Positions 42,314 to 51,986 of a stretch of DNA of 64,000 nucleotides are shown one piece after another. This DNA is from Hymenobacter aerilatus (GTDB lineage Bacteria > Bacteroidota > Bacteroidia > Cytophagales > Hymenobacteraceae). Numbering within the stretch: position 1 is the first letter of the stretch; every line of letters begins with the position of its first letter. The DNA is taken from contig NZ_CP095053.1 in the NCBI RefSeq assembly GCF_022921095.1, forward strand, positions 1,778,501-1,842,500, written 5' to 3'. The notes below the pieces were generated by a model. The model was not told where the DNA came from. It made no database searches and saw only the letters and a list, made by a program, of their open reading frames with translations. A program made the translations under genes and the position numbers.

Positions 42314-43279
42314 CTATTTCCAGCGCGGCATTTCGTCGCGCGTGAGCACGCGGGGGTCGTTGTAGAGGCGGCGGATGGCTTCCTCTGAGTTCTTTTCCTG
42401 CACCAGCTCGGCCCAGTCCATGAAGAATACCCAGCGAGGTTGTTTCGCCAGCAGTTCTGGGGTGGGCAGCACGGCACACTCGCCAATGGCCATGGGCTTA
42501 TTGCCCACAATGGGTAGGATGTACTCGTACCACGACTGGTCGTAGCCCTTGTCGTACACATCGAAGGCAAACACGTCCCAGTACTGCGGGCCGGGGTTAT
42601 ACTGGGCAAAGTCGCGGCTCATGTCCTGCATGTCCCACACCCAAATCAGGTTGGTTAAGCCTTTGGTTTTCTGCAGGTAGTCGTGGGTGATTTGGTAGAG
42701 ACGGGCCGTACCATTCGGGCCGGGTCGCCCGCCCCACCAGAACTTGCCCTGGTTCATTTCGTGCAGGGGGCGGAACAGCACCTCTACCTTTCTATCCTTC
42801 AGATACTGCAGGTACGCGGCAATGTCGTCCATGCGCGATTTCCAGATCTTGTTCAGGGGGGTGCTGTCGGTAATCAGCTCCTGCCACTGCGCATCGGTGA
42901 GCAGCTGATTCAACAAGCCAGGATTCCAGCCACACGGCTCACCGGAGTCAGGCGGGCAGGCGTGCCACATAATGTTCACCACTGCCCCCTGCCGATACTG
43001 TCGCTCCGCCTCCTTCACCATCTTCCAGCGATTATCGATGTTTTCCTGCTGAAACAGAAAGTCGCCGCTCCATAGCGCCGGGTATTTGTTGGTGGTGCGG
43101 TAGATATAGTCGGTCCACTTCGTGGGCTCGGCGTTGGGTTCTCTGTTATGCTGTCCGGCCAGCGTTTGCTTGCCCGAAATGCGCTGCAGATAAGGCAGTA
43201 CCTGTTTGGACTGCGCATACACGTTGGTAGCACTGAGCAGGCAGAGTAAAACGAAAGCTTTCAGAAGACGAGCAGGCAT
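42314..43279 (-). CDS. Glycoside hydrolase family 26 (beta-mannanase-like)
   Basis: Exported 321-residue enzyme (signal MPARLLKAFVLLCLLSATNVYAQ). GH26 landmarks: GKQTLAGQHNREPNAEP, PALWSGDFLF, VNIMWHACPPDSGEPCGW, acid/base Glu in VLFRPLHEMNQGKFWWGG and nucleophile Glu in KPMAIGECAVLP. GH26 enzymes hydrolyse beta-1,4-mannans or related glucans. Length is right for a single catalytic domain without carbohydrate-binding modules. There is no SusC/D pair next to it, so it may act on its own in the periplasm or outside. Confidence 0.9.
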   Translation of the reverse strand: MPARLLKAFVLLCLLSATNVYAQSKQVLPYLQRISGKQTLAGQHNREPNAEPTKWTDYIYRTTNKYPALWSGDFLFQQENIDNRWKMVKEAERQYRQGAVVNIMWHACPPDSGEPCGWNPGLLNQLLTDAQWQELITDSTPLNKIWKSRMDDIAAYLQYLKDRKVEVLFRPLHEMNQGKFWWGGRPGPNGTARLYQITHDYLQKTKGLTNLIWVWDMQDMSRDFAQYNPGPQYWDVFAFDVYDKGYDQSWYEYILPIVGNKPMAIGECAVLPTPELLAKQPRWVFFMDWAELVQEKNSEEAIRRLYNDPRVLTRDEMPRWK

Positions 43280-43331
43280 GTGGAAAAGAGTTGGTGAGGT
43301 AGAGCTGAACGATTGCGCCTCCCCCCGGCCC

Positions 43332-43351
43332 CCTCTCCAGAAGGGGAGAGG
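43332..43351. other. Small hairpin CCTCTCC/GGAGAGG
   Basis: Seven-base arms in the 238-base spacer between the GH26 gene and bshB1. It may end bshB1-side readthrough or be a leader hairpin of the GH26 gene. The surrounding C-rich text resembles repetitive intergenic sequence. Confidence 0.35.
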
Positions 43352-43517
43352 AAGTGCCAGCCATTAGGGTAAGAGAGTGTGGAGGTAGGAAGGCAAAGAG
43401 GATTATTCTCGCCCTTATACACTCGTTCCCCGTGCCGTATCGGTAGGCGCGGGTAGACACCAATTTCGTATTCCGTTGTGCTACGGATTGCTATTAGCCT
43501 GTCGTGCGCTGCTCTAC

Positions 43518-44237
43518 CTATATCAAATCGCCCAATTCGCGCACGCCCAAGGCGCGCTCCTTCGTAAAGCCTTCCCCAAACTCTACCCCAATCATGTGCC
43601 CGAATTCGCGGGCACGGGCTTCCATGAACTTGCTGAACTCCGGTGACGAAAGGTAGGTACTAGGCTCATCCAGTTCAGGGTTGAAAAACTGGGTCTTGTA
43701 TGCCATGATGGAAGCCCACTTCTTTTTCCAGTGCGGGGTAATGTCCACCACAAAATCAGGCACAATGGGACGGTCCTGGATGAAATGATAGACGTGCTGG
43801 GGGCGCCACGCGGCCTGGGGCTGCCCTGTCTCATCCAGCGTCTCAATCATACGCAGTCCTGCCAGAAAGCAGGCATCGGTAATCAGCTGAGCGGCGCGGC
43901 CGTGGTCGGGGTGGCGGTCCGTAATGGCGTTGCACAGCACTACATCGGGTTGGTAGCGGCGCAAGGCGGCAATGACAGGAAGCTGGTGCTCCCGGTCGTT
44001 CCGAAAAAAACCGTCTGGTAGGCCCAGATTCTCACGTACTGATACACCCAGAATCTGACTGGCTTCGGCGGCCTCGGCAGCGCGGGTTTCTGGTGTGCCC
44101 CGCGTGCCCAACTCCCCTCGCGTCAGATCCACAATCCCAATCGTTTTCCCTACCGCCGTAGCTGCCAGCAGCGTACCAGCGCAGGACATTTCCACATCAT
44201 CGGGATGGGCCGCAATGGCCAGAATATTAAGCTTCAT
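43518..44237 (-). CDS. bshB1: Bacillithiol biosynthesis deacetylase BshB1
   Basis: Zinc deacetylase of 239 residues that removes the acetyl group from GlcNAc-malate, the second step of bacillithiol synthesis. Metal motif AAHPDDVEMSCAGTL (HPDD), LTRGELGTRGTPETR, LGLPDGFFRND, and the second metal motif TDRHPDHGRAAQL are diagnostic, as is the C-terminal FGEGFTKERALGV. Full length. Thioredoxin reductase lies two genes upstream, so thiol-redox functions are loosely grouped. The spacer to the preceding M23 gene is filled by a long inverted repeat. Confidence 0.93.
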   Translation of the reverse strand: MKLNILAIAAHPDDVEMSCAGTLLAATAVGKTIGIVDLTRGELGTRGTPETRAAEAAEASQILGVSVRENLGLPDGFFRNDREHQLPVIAALRRYQPDVVLCNAITDRHPDHGRAAQLITDACFLAGLRMIETLDETGQPQAAWRPQHVYHFIQDRPIVPDFVVDITPHWKKKWASIMAYKTQFFNPELDEPSTYLSSPEFSKFMEARAREFGHMIGVEFGEGFTKERALGVRELGDLI

Positions 44238-44242
44238 TTTGT

Positions 44243-44336
44243 ATAGGGTCTTGGGGCCTTGGGCACTGAGGGCCTCAGGTTATGGTTTCAAAACGACAAC
44301 CAAGACCCTCAGCCCCCAAGCACCCCAAGACCCTAT
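44243..44336. repeat. Long imperfect inverted repeat between bshB1 and the M23 gene
   Basis: The left arm starts ATAGGGTCTTGGGG (about 44243) and the right arm ends CCCCAAGACCCTAT (44336). Arms of about 31 bases match with a few bulges and reach over the stop codon of the M23 gene. It lacks a T run; it could fold as a strong RNA hairpin that ends or protects transcripts. Confidence 0.65.
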
Positions 44337-45442
44337 TTAATCCGGAGCGTGCGGCCCGGCCGAAGTATGCCAATGTTACCATTCAGCCGACGTATCTGCG
44401 CCTGCGACACGCCGTATTTCTGTGCAATACCCGATACGGTATCGCCCGACCGGATGCGGTGCGTAACAACCCGTCGTGCCGACGTTGCCCCACGGCTTCC
44501 GCTCCTACTGGATGAGGATCGGCTGCTCAGCGCCCGGCTGTAGTAGTTAAACAGGGCCGAGGTAATCTGAAAATTGTCGCTCCAGAGTTTGTAATCCGGG
44601 AAATCATACATCCGGGAGGGGTCGATGGGGTTGCCTTCGTAGCGCACTTCAAAATGCAGGTGCGAGCCGGTGCTACGCCCCGTGCTACCTCCCAAACCAA
44701 TGACTTGGCCAGCCTTCACGAAGGTGCCGACGGGTAGAAGCGACTTGCTCAGGTGACCATAGAGCGTTTCTACCCCGTTGTAGTGCCGCACCAGCAGGTA
44801 GTTGCCATATCCCGAACCGTCCCATTTCGAAATGCGAATCACGCCATCGAAGGCGGCTCGCACAGAGTCACCGGTTTCCAGATCCAGGTCTACCCCGTAG
44901 TGCCAGCGGCCATTCCGAAACTTGAAAGCCGAGGTAATAGGCGTTGTTTCCAGCGGCATACGGGCAAAGCGCTGCCGGGGCGGATCGGTGAGCTGCAGGT
45001 TGAGCGTGTCCTTGATGCGGCGGCCATCCACCCGGTAGGGATTGATGTTGCGCGTGTCCCAGATGGCGTAGTAACCCGCCACTTTAATCCAGGTGCTGTC
45101 AATCAACACTTCCTCCGACGTTTCCACAATCTGCTGCTCTCCTTCGTTCAGGGAGGTAGTATCCTCGTTGACGATGGAGAGCTTCTTGGCGGGGTTGAAG
45201 AGAATGGATTTGGCAGCCTCCGAATTTTCGTCGGGCAGGTCTTCCGTCTCGACCGTTACTTTGGTCTGTGGGGTAACTTTTTTGATAGTCGGCGTTTTGA
45301 TCTGGAAGAAGTCACGCCGCTTAGTCGTACTGGTTTTGGGTTTGGTTGCCCGACGGCGCTGCGCCAGCCCATGTTCGGGCAATGCCAGCAGCAACACCGC
45401 CAGCAGCATCGGCCACAACCACGTTTTTATCAGATGAAGCAA
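44333..45442 (-). CDS. Peptidoglycan DD-metallopeptidase (M23) with C-terminal LysM
   Basis: Exported 369-residue cell-wall enzyme. Signal peptide ends near EHGLAQ. Residues about 30-150 are a basic, low-complexity linker and a helical part. The M23 domain (about 165-285) has zinc and catalytic residues in WHYGVDLDLETGDSV and GRSTGSHLHFEVRYEG, with YGHLSKSLLPVGTFVKAGQVIGLGGSTG between. After a Ser/Arg-rich linker the C-terminus is one LysM motif (THRIRSGDTVSGIAQKYGVS ... LRPGRTLRIK) that anchors to peptidoglycan. Likely an endopeptidase for wall growth or division. It is flanked on both sides by long inverted repeats. Confidence 0.9.
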   Translation of the reverse strand: MLHLIKTWLWPMLLAVLLLALPEHGLAQRRRATKPKTSTTKRRDFFQIKTPTIKKVTPQTKVTVETEDLPDENSEAAKSILFNPAKKLSIVNEDTTSLNEGEQQIVETSEEVLIDSTWIKVAGYYAIWDTRNINPYRVDGRRIKDTLNLQLTDPPRQRFARMPLETTPITSAFKFRNGRWHYGVDLDLETGDSVRAAFDGVIRISKWDGSGYGNYLLVRHYNGVETLYGHLSKSLLPVGTFVKAGQVIGLGGSTGRSTGSHLHFEVRYEGNPIDPSRMYDFPDYKLWSDNFQITSALFNYYSRALSSRSSSSRSGSRGATSARRVVTHRIRSGDTVSGIAQKYGVSQAQIRRLNGNIGILRPGRTLRIK

Positions 45443-45470
45443 GAGAAGACAGTGTAATAGTGGAAATAAT

Positions 45471-45554
45471 GAAGTGGTGAAGTAGGAAAATGATGCAGTG
45501 GTGAGTGAAACTAAGTCGACTCACCACTGCATCACTTCCCTACTTCACCACTTC
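45471..45554. repeat. 36 bp inverted repeat between the M23 and trxB genes
   Basis: The arm at 45471-45506 (begins GAAGTGGTGAAGTAGG) pairs with 45519-45554 at 34 of 36 positions, around a 12-base loop. It nearly fills the spacer and ends 6 bases before the trxB stop region, so it can serve as the trxB 3' hairpin. The text itself is quasi-repetitive (GTGGTGA/GTAG units). Confidence 0.75.
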
Positions 45555-45559
45555 ACTGC

Positions 45560-46504
45560 TTAATGCAGCCCCGAGGCGGCCAGATAGCGCTCCGCATCCA
45601 AGGCTGCCATACAACCGGTACCAGCCGCCGTTACGGCCTGCCGGTACGTAAAATCCTGCACGTCGCCGCAGGCAAATACGCCGTCTACGTTGGTCTTACT
45701 GGTACCCGGAATGGTCTTCAGGTAGCCCTGCTCGTCGTGGTGCAGGTAGGGCTGAAAAATCTTGGAATTTGGCTCGTGCCCAATAGCAACGAAAAACCCC
45801 TGAACTTTAATATCCCGGCATTCATGGGTGAGTACGTTTTTCACGCGTACGCCCTCTACGGCGTGCTCCCCCAGTACTTCGTCCGTCACAGTGTCAAACA
45901 GTACCTCAATTTTGGGGTTGTCGAGCACGCGCTGCTGCATGATCTTAGATGCGCGCATCTCTCCCTTACGCACAATCATATATACCTTGCTGGCCAGGTT
46001 GGCCAGGTAAGTAGCTTCTTCGGCCGCCGTATCGCCGGCACCTACAATAGCCACATCCATGTTGCGGTAGAAAAAACCGTCGCACACGGCGCAGGCCGAT
46101 ACCCCTGAGCCGTTCAAACGCGCCTCTGACTCCAGCCCCAGCCATTTAGCTGAAGCACCGGTGGCAATTATCACTGCATCAGCCGTGAGTTCTTTATTTT
46201 CGTCAATAGTGATTTTATGCGGATGGCTTGAAAAGTCCACCGCTGTTGCCAAGCCGTAGCGGATATCCGTACCAAAACGCTCGGCCTGCTTTTTCAAATC
46301 TTCCATCATCGACGGCCCCATCACCCCATCGGGGTATCCGGGAAAGTTCTCTACGTCGTTGGTAATCGTGAGCTGGCCGCCGGGTTGCAAGCCTTGGTAC
46401 ATAATGGGTTGCATGTTGGCGCGGGCCGCGTAGATGGCCGCCGTATAGCCGGCTGGCCCCGAGCCAATAATCAGACACTTTACGTGTTCAGCAGTAGTAG
46501 TCAT
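45560..46504 (-). CDS. trxB: Thioredoxin reductase
   Basis: FAD/NADPH enzyme of 314 residues that reduces thioredoxin. Start set at ATG 46504 (MTTTAEHVKCLIIGSGPAG), since the -7 promoter box at 46531-46538 would leave a longer start (46549) untranscribed. FAD motif IGSGPAGYTAAIYAARANM, redox-active CAVCDGFFYRN, NADPH motif VAIVGAGDTAAEEATYLANL and the closing FACGDVQDFTYRQAVTAAGTGCMAALDAE are all present. Full length and intact. Confidence 0.96.
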   Translation of the reverse strand: MTTTAEHVKCLIIGSGPAGYTAAIYAARANMQPIMYQGLQPGGQLTITNDVENFPGYPDGVMGPSMMEDLKKQAERFGTDIRYGLATAVDFSSHPHKITIDENKELTADAVIIATGASAKWLGLESEARLNGSGVSACAVCDGFFYRNMDVAIVGAGDTAAEEATYLANLASKVYMIVRKGEMRASKIMQQRVLDNPKIEVLFDTVTDEVLGEHAVEGVRVKNVLTHECRDIKVQGFFVAIGHEPNSKIFQPYLHHDEQGYLKTIPGTSKTNVDGVFACGDVQDFTYRQAVTAAGTGCMAALDAERYLAASGLH

Positions 46505-46530
46505 TGTGCTAGTGAAAGCAGTGTGAAAGA

Positions 46531-46538
46531 CAAAGGTA
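46531..46538 (-). promoter_or_regulatory. -7 box (TACCTTTG on minus strand) of trxB
   Basis: CAAAGGTA on the plus strand reads TACCTTTG on the minus strand, 26 bases before the trxB ATG at 46504. A clear -33 element was not identified. Confidence 0.6.
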
Positions 46539-46645
46539 AGCGTAGCCAAAAAATTCGGCCGCGGCCACGCTGCCAGCCAGGAGGAAACCAGGCAAATCCA
46601 GTGCTGATCTGCCTTCAGCTTCCCTACCTACGACATAATGGCAAT

Positions 46646-46676
46646 AAAAAACCCCAACAACTGGGCTGGGGTTTTT
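46646..46676 (-). terminator. rpoD terminator
   Basis: Arms AAAAACCCCA (46646-46655) and TGGGGTTTTT (46667-46676), 20 bases after the rpoD stop, with T runs on both strands. Confidence 0.85.
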
Positions 46677-46696
46677 CGGGTAGAAATAAAAAACGC

Positions 46697-47560
46697 TTAC
46701 CCCAGGTAGGGCTTCAGCGCTTTAGAGCGGGAGGTATGACGCAAACGGCGAATAGCCTTCTCCTTGATCTGGCGTACCCGCTCACGGGTGAGGTTGAATT
46801 TCTCGCCAATCTCTTCCAGTGTGAGTGAGTGCTCACCGTTCAAACCAAAGTAAAGCGTAATCACATCGGCTTCGCGCTTGGTGAGGGTAGAGAGGGCACG
46901 CTGCACTTCCTTGCGCAGCGAGTCGTTCATCAGGCCCGTGTCCGGCGACTCTTCATCTTCGTTTTCAAGTACGTCGAGTAGGCGGTTTTCTTCGCCTTGC
47001 ACAAACGGCGCATCTACCGACACGTGGCGACCCGAAATTTTCAGGGTATCCACTACCTCTGAGGTAGTCAGTTCCAATACTTCGGCAATTTCCTCCGGCG
47101 AGGGCTCACGCTCAAACTTCTGCTCCAACTCTGAGAAAGACTTGCTGATTTTATTCAGCGAGCCTACCCGGTTCAGGGGCAGACGCACGATGCGCGACTG
47201 CTCGGCCAGTGCCTGCAGAATGGACTGGCGAATCCACCATACGGCATAGGAAATAAACTTAAAACCACGTGTCTCATCGAAGCGCTTGGCTGCTTTAATC
47301 AAACCAAGGTTACCCTCGTTGATCAAGTCACCCAGCGAAAGACCCTGATTCTGGTATTGCTTGGCCACCGACACCACAAAGCGCAGGTTAGCTTTGGTCA
47401 GCTTTTCCAGCGCTTGCTGGTCGCCTTCCTTAATGCGTTGCGCCAGCGTCACCTCCTCGTCGGGAGTGAGCAGATCTACCTTACCAATCTCCTGGAGGTA
47501 TTTGTCCAGCGACTGGCTTTCGCGGTTGGTAATCTGCTTGCTGATTTTTAGCTGTCTCAT
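46697..47560 (-). CDS. rpoD: Primary RNA polymerase sigma factor (sigma-70/RpoD)
   Basis: Sigma factor of 287 residues, the short form without a long region 1.1 that is the housekeeping sigma of Bacteroidota. Region 1.2 [20 protein letters not shown], region 2 [58 protein letters not shown] (core binding and -10 melting), region 3 [14 protein letters not shown], and region 4 [16 protein letters not shown] ... [19 protein letters not shown]. It recognises the TTTG/TAnnTTTG promoters seen at several genes in this window. A strong terminator follows. Confidence 0.96.
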   Translation of the reverse strand: MRQLKISKQITNRESQSLDKYLQEIGKVDLLTPDEEVTLAQRIKEGDQQALEKLTKANLRFVVSVAKQYQNQGLSLGDLINEGNLGLIKAAKRFDETRGFKFISYAVWWIRQSILQALAEQSRIVRLPLNRVGSLNKISKSFSELEQKFEREPSPEEIAEVLELTTSEVVDTLKISGRHVSVDAPFVQGEENRLLDVLENEDEESPDTGLMNDSLRKEVQRALSTLTKREADVITLYFGLNGEHSLTLEEIGEKFNLTRERVRQIKEKAIRRLRHTSRSKALKPYLG

Positions 47561-47677
47561 TGCAGGCGCTAAAGAATTGTATTTCTAAAAGTTAAATAGC
47601 GGCTTCCTTCTGTGGGAGCCGGACATTGGTTAGCAACAGTCCGACCCCCACGAAAGTTCGTACGTCGTCCGCTGCGC

Positions 47678-49828
47678 TTAGTTGGCCGAAGTAGCCTGCT
47701 CCGGTTTCGGCAGCAATACTTTGCGCGACAAACGGTACTTACCGGTCTTTTTATCGATGTCCAGCAGCTTCACGTCTACCTCCTGCCCTACTTCCAGTAC
47801 GCCTTCCAGCGAGGCCAAACGCTCGTGAGCTACCTCCGAGATGTGCAGTAGACCATCTTTGCCCGGCATAATCTCCACGAAAGCGCCGTAAGGCTGAATG
47901 CTGCGCACTTTGCCTTTGTAGGTTTCGCCTACCTCGGGCTGAGCCGCAATGGCTCGGATGCGCGAAATAGCACCTTCCATATCCTCTTGGTTGGAGGCGA
48001 AAATGCTTACGTGGCCTTTTTCGTCCTTCTCCTCGATGATAACCGTAGCGTTGGTATCCTTCTGAATCTGTTGAATAACCTTGCCGCCGGGCCCGATAAC
48101 CGCACCGATGAACTCCTTGTCGATGAGCATTTTATGCGAGCGGGGCGTATGGGGCTTCAATTCGGAAGCTGGTGCCGAGATGGTCTTCGCCATTTCTCGC
48201 AGAATGTGCAAACGCCCCTCGCGCGCCTGGTGTAGTGCCTTGGTCAGGATTTCATTGCTCAGGCCCTGAATTTTGATATCCATCTGGCAGGCCACAATGC
48301 CCTTCTCCGTACCTGTTACCTTGAAGTCCATATCGCCGAGGTGGTCCTCATCGCCCAGAATATCCGAAAGCACAGCGTATTCGCCAGTTTCTTTGTCCTG
48401 TACGAGACCCATCGCAATACCCGACACAGCCGAGCGAATCTTAATACCGGCATCCATCAGCGCCAGCGAAGCCGCGCATACCGTCGCCATCGACGACGAG
48501 CCGTTCGACTCCAGAATATCCGACACAATGCGAATGGTGTAAGGATTTTCCTCTTCGGGCGGCAGCACTTTCTTGATGGAGCGCATGGCCAAGTTGCCGT
48601 GCCCTACCTCCCGGCGGCCGGGGCCGCGGTTAGGCTTCACCTCGCCGGTCGAGAAGGCCGGGAAATTGTAGTGCAGCATAAACTTGCTGTAACCCGATTG
48701 CATAGCAGAGTCGATGATCTGCTCGTCGAGCTTAGTACCAAGAGCTACCGTAGTCAACGACTGCGTCTCACCACGTGTAAATAGCGACGAGCCGTGCGCG
48801 CCGGGCAGGTAGTTCACCTCCGACCAAATCGGGCGAATCTCCGTCAGCTTGCGACCGTCCAGTCGCGTACCTTCTTTGATCATCATATCGCGGATGGCCT
48901 TCTTCTCCGCCGAGGAGTAGTAACGACCAAACTGCTTCATATCCAGTTCCGGTTGCTCGGCTACCAGTTGCTCCAGGAACTGGTCGCGCACGCCACCGAA
49001 GCCTTTCTTACGACCCGACTTGCTGGTATCACCCAGCTTGGCTACGTTATAAGCCAGCTCGTAGATGCCCTGCGTAATGCGGGTGCGTAGGTCCTCGTTT
49101 TCTGCGTATTTCGGATACTCACGCTTTGTGTGCGATTTCTCTACGGCAGTAGCTAGCTCTTGCTGCACGCGTACCTGCTCTTTAATGGCTTCGTGCGCGT
49201 AGGCAATAGCCTCTACCATCTCCTCCTCGCTCACTTCGTCCATCTCGCCCTCTACCATCGCCACCGAATCGGCCGTAGCACCTACGATAAGGTCGATATC
49301 GGCACGAGCAATGTCAGCCGTGAGGGGGTTAATTTGCAGCTTGCCGTCGATACGAGCTACACGCACCTCCGAAATTGGACCAGCGAATGGAATATCCGAA
49401 ATCGACAGGGCCGCCGAGGCCGCCAGTGCAGCCAGTGCGTCCGGCTGCACATCCTTATCCGCCGAAATCAACGAAATCATCACTTGCACCTCGTAGTGAT
49501 AGTCCTTGGGGAACATCGGCCGCAGGATGCGGTCTACGAGACGGGAAACCAGCACTTCGTAATCCGACAGGCGTCCTTCGCGGCGCTGAAAGGAACCGGG
49601 AATTTTACCGGCACCACCGAATTTTTCCTGGTAATCAACTGACAGCGGCAGGAAGTCTACTCCGTCGCGCTGTGAGGGCTGCGATACCACCGTGGCCAGC
49701 AGCATCGCATCACCGAGACGAACAACAACCGCCCCGTCGGCAAACTTAGCTAGTTTGCCAGTTTCAATTGAAATCTGCCGACCATCGGGCAGGGTGATAT
49801 ATTTTGTAACCGCGTTGTAATTGGGCAT
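47678..49828 (-). CDS. pnp: Polynucleotide phosphorylase
   Basis: Phosphorolytic 3'-5' RNA exonuclease of 716 residues; start ATG 49828 (MPNYNAVTKYITLPDGRQIS), shorter than the frame to 49891. Two RNase PH domains (VVVRLGDAMLLATVV, GRREGRLSDYEVLVSRLVDRILRP; then GTRLDGRKLTEIRPIWSEV, LGDEDHLGDMDFKVTGTEKGIVACQMDIK with catalytic Asp residues), a KH domain (IGAVIGPGGKVIQQIQKDTN) and an S1 domain (GETYKGKVRSIQPYGAFVEIMPGKDGLLHISEV) are all complete. It lies downstream of rpsO on the same strand, the conserved rpsO-pnp order, though a strong hairpin between them suggests a break or processing point. Confidence 0.97.
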   Translation of the reverse strand: MPNYNAVTKYITLPDGRQISIETGKLAKFADGAVVVRLGDAMLLATVVSQPSQRDGVDFLPLSVDYQEKFGGAGKIPGSFQRREGRLSDYEVLVSRLVDRILRPMFPKDYHYEVQVMISLISADKDVQPDALAALAASAALSISDIPFAGPISEVRVARIDGKLQINPLTADIARADIDLIVGATADSVAMVEGEMDEVSEEEMVEAIAYAHEAIKEQVRVQQELATAVEKSHTKREYPKYAENEDLRTRITQGIYELAYNVAKLGDTSKSGRKKGFGGVRDQFLEQLVAEQPELDMKQFGRYYSSAEKKAIRDMMIKEGTRLDGRKLTEIRPIWSEVNYLPGAHGSSLFTRGETQSLTTVALGTKLDEQIIDSAMQSGYSKFMLHYNFPAFSTGEVKPNRGPGRREVGHGNLAMRSIKKVLPPEEENPYTIRIVSDILESNGSSSMATVCAASLALMDAGIKIRSAVSGIAMGLVQDKETGEYAVLSDILGDEDHLGDMDFKVTGTEKGIVACQMDIKIQGLSNEILTKALHQAREGRLHILREMAKTISAPASELKPHTPRSHKMLIDKEFIGAVIGPGGKVIQQIQKDTNATVIIEEKDEKGHVSIFASNQEDMEGAISRIRAIAAQPEVGETYKGKVRSIQPYGAFVEIMPGKDGLLHISEVAHERLASLEGVLEVGQEVDVKLLDIDKKTGKYRLSRKVLLPKPEQATSAN

Positions 49829-49956
49829 CTTGTGTGGTTGGAGATGAGATGGGAGAAGTGAGATAGAAGCCTGTAGTTGGGTATAGAACACCGAAGCGTG
49901 AGATTTTGTCCCGCTTCGAGGTGTGCCCGGCTACTATCTCCCGCCAGGCAAAAAAA

Positions 49957-49992
49957 AGAGTAGGGAACCCCTGTAATGGGGCTCCCTACTCT
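49957..49992 (-). terminator. Hairpin between rpsO and pnp
   Basis: Arms AGAGTAGGG (49957-49965) and CCCTACTCT (49984-49992) with inner pairing; on the minus strand followed by seven T. It starts 13 bases after the rpsO stop, so it either terminates rpsO or acts as the RNase III-type processing stem known for this operon. Confidence 0.8.
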
Positions 49993-50004
49993 CGGCAGCG
50001 GGGC

Positions 50005-50280
50005 TTACTTACGGATACCCAGCTCCTTGATGATAGCGCGGTAGCGGTTGATCTCGCGGTGCTGCAGGTAGTCCAGCAGGCGGCGACGCTTACCTACCAG
50101 CTTCAGCAGACCCAGGCGGGTCGAGTAATCCTTCTTGTTCACCTTTAGGTGCTCAGTCAGGTGCGTGATGCGGTGGGTGAAGAGTGCAATTTGCGATTCA
50201 GCCGAACCGGTATCGGTGGCAGTTTTCTGCAGGCTGTTCTTTTCGAAAATAGCCTGTTTAGCTTCAGTGGTAAGTTTCAT
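50005..50280 (-). CDS. rpsO: Ribosomal protein S15
   Basis: Small-subunit protein of 91 residues that binds 16S rRNA and organises the platform. Typical sequence: [69 protein letters not shown] -7 box at 50356-50363 predicts a leader of roughly 70 bases, enough for the autoregulatory structures known upstream of rpsO in other bacteria, though I did not resolve one here. Confidence 0.97.
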   Translation of the reverse strand: MKLTTEAKQAIFEKNSLQKTATDTGSAESQIALFTHRITHLTEHLKVNKKDYSTRLGLLKLVGKRRRLLDYLQHREINRYRAIIKELGIRK

Positions 50281-50355
50281 CGGCCGATAGGTTTCCCCGT
50301 CTTTGATTTAAAGAGTGAAAAAGAATTTGAATTCCTCCGCTACTCGGAGTGGCCG

Positions 50356-50363
50356 CAAAGGTA
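50356..50363 (-). promoter_or_regulatory. -7 box (TACCTTTG on minus strand) of rpsO
   Basis: CAAAGGTA on the plus strand, 76 bases upstream of the rpsO ATG. A good -33 partner was not found at standard spacing. Confidence 0.5.
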
Positions 50364-50430
50364 CAGCTTTATTTTGGATGCAGAAAAAACAAACCGCCAA
50401 AATAAGGCAATTCCGCACTATTGCGTTTGG

Positions 50431-51895
50431 CTACGCCTGCGCACGGCGGGCAAGAAAGGCGCGGTTGCGTAGCAGATTGCGCAATTGCTCTATTGGTACC
50501 CACCGCACAATGCGTCGCCAGAAATCACCTTCCAGTAATCCAGAATCGTTGCGGGCCTGATAGAGAAAAAACAAGCCTACCGGGAGCAACGCCAAATCAG
50601 CTAGCCACATACCTAGTGGCACCGTCAGAATCATCTCACGGGCATATTTCTCACCCATGATAGAGATGACGTAGTAAATGATAAAGAACAAAATAGCAAT
50701 AAGCAGTGGTACGCCCAGACCGCCTTTTTTAATGATGGCTCCCAATGGTGCACCAATTAAAAACATTAGCAAGATAGCAGCTGACTGCGTGTACTTGCGA
50801 TAAATCTCAATCCGGAACATACTCGTGTCACGGGCCAGAGTATTCAACCGGTCGGCGTTGCTGCTGATGAAAGCGCGCACGTTTCTCGCACGATTGCTAG
50901 CCTGCTGCATCATTCCCACGCTTACGGCAGGCAGACGCTCGTCCGACACCTTCCAATCCGCTAACCGGCGGTTAGTAGCTTGGCCTGTGGTATCGAAGCG
51001 GGCATAAGAATAGTAAGGATTTAGCTGCGTAACCAATAGGCGCCGCTCCACATTCAGGCGCTGGTGTAGGGAGTCACTGTGGGCAATCAGTTGCGGGATG
51101 TTCTTCATCATCTTGTTTTCCGCAAATAGCTCTTCGTTTGTACGATCGAGACCAAAGGAAGCCAATGAGAACAATAGCTGATTGCGTGCGAAGCTCTGCC
51201 GAGTGAAGCTAGCACCGGCCCGATTATGTTGATCAGGTTTCTCCACGTACATAGTCCCTCGAAACAGTTCCAGACTCAAATACTGTCCATCGTAGCGTGT
51301 AGTCATTCGACCCGAGTCCGCCAGAATCATGGCAGAATTACCCGCCCGGCCGCTGTGATCATAAATCATAACTCCCTTCAAGATATCTCCATTCTCACCC
51401 TGCTTTTCGTTTACCTTGATGGTGTAGCCGGGAATGCCATTGTAAAAGATGTTCTCCCGAATATCAAGTGCCAGCTTTTGCTGACGTACATCCCAAAGTA
51501 AGCTGTATGCTTTCAAGTTGGCCTTAGGAATAATGGTTTCGTTGTACCAAAAAGCCCCAACACTCAACAGTAAGCTCAGAATAAAAATGGGCCGTAGAAT
51601 ACGCGTGAGGGATATGCCCGAGGTCTTAATGGCGGTTAGCTCATGGTGCTCTCCCAGCGTGCCGAACGTCATCAAAGAAGAAAGCAGTACAGCCAAGGGT
51701 AGCGAAATCGGTACCATCAGCACGCTGAAAAAAAAACAGCAATTGAGCAATAACGCCCGCGCCTAAATCTTTCCCGATGATATCATCGAGATACTTCAGC
51801 ATATACTGCGTCAGAAAAATAAACTCGACTACCGCGAAGGTGAGGAAAAACGGCCCGGCAAAGGCTTTCAGGATGAGTTTATCTAGTTTTTTCAT
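50431..51895 (-). pseudogene. LptF/LptG-family LPS export permease, frameshifted at a T9 run
   Basis: The gene starts at ATG 51895 (MKKLDKLILKAFAGPFFLTF) and reads to GAGVIAQLLFFF, where nine T on the minus strand (plus-strand A run 51728-51736) move it out of frame; eight T would join it to SVLMVPISLPLAVLLSSLMTFGTLGEHHELTAIK and the full C-terminus ending at 50431. Together the halves make a normal YjgP/YjgQ permease of about 485 residues: N-terminal helices, a periplasmic beta-jellyroll, and closing helices (IYRKYTQSAAILLMFLIGAPLGAIIKKGGLG). It pulls LPS out of the inner membrane with LptB. As an essential-type gene it is probably intact in the cell, so sequencing error or transcriptional slippage is likely. 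Confidence 0.85.
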
Positions 51896-51986
51896 ACGCT
51901 ACCGGTGTCGCTATGGCAAGTCGGCACCAGAGTAAAGGAGGCGAAAAAGAACGCGAAGATACGGCGCGCTATTGTGCCAACGGCAC

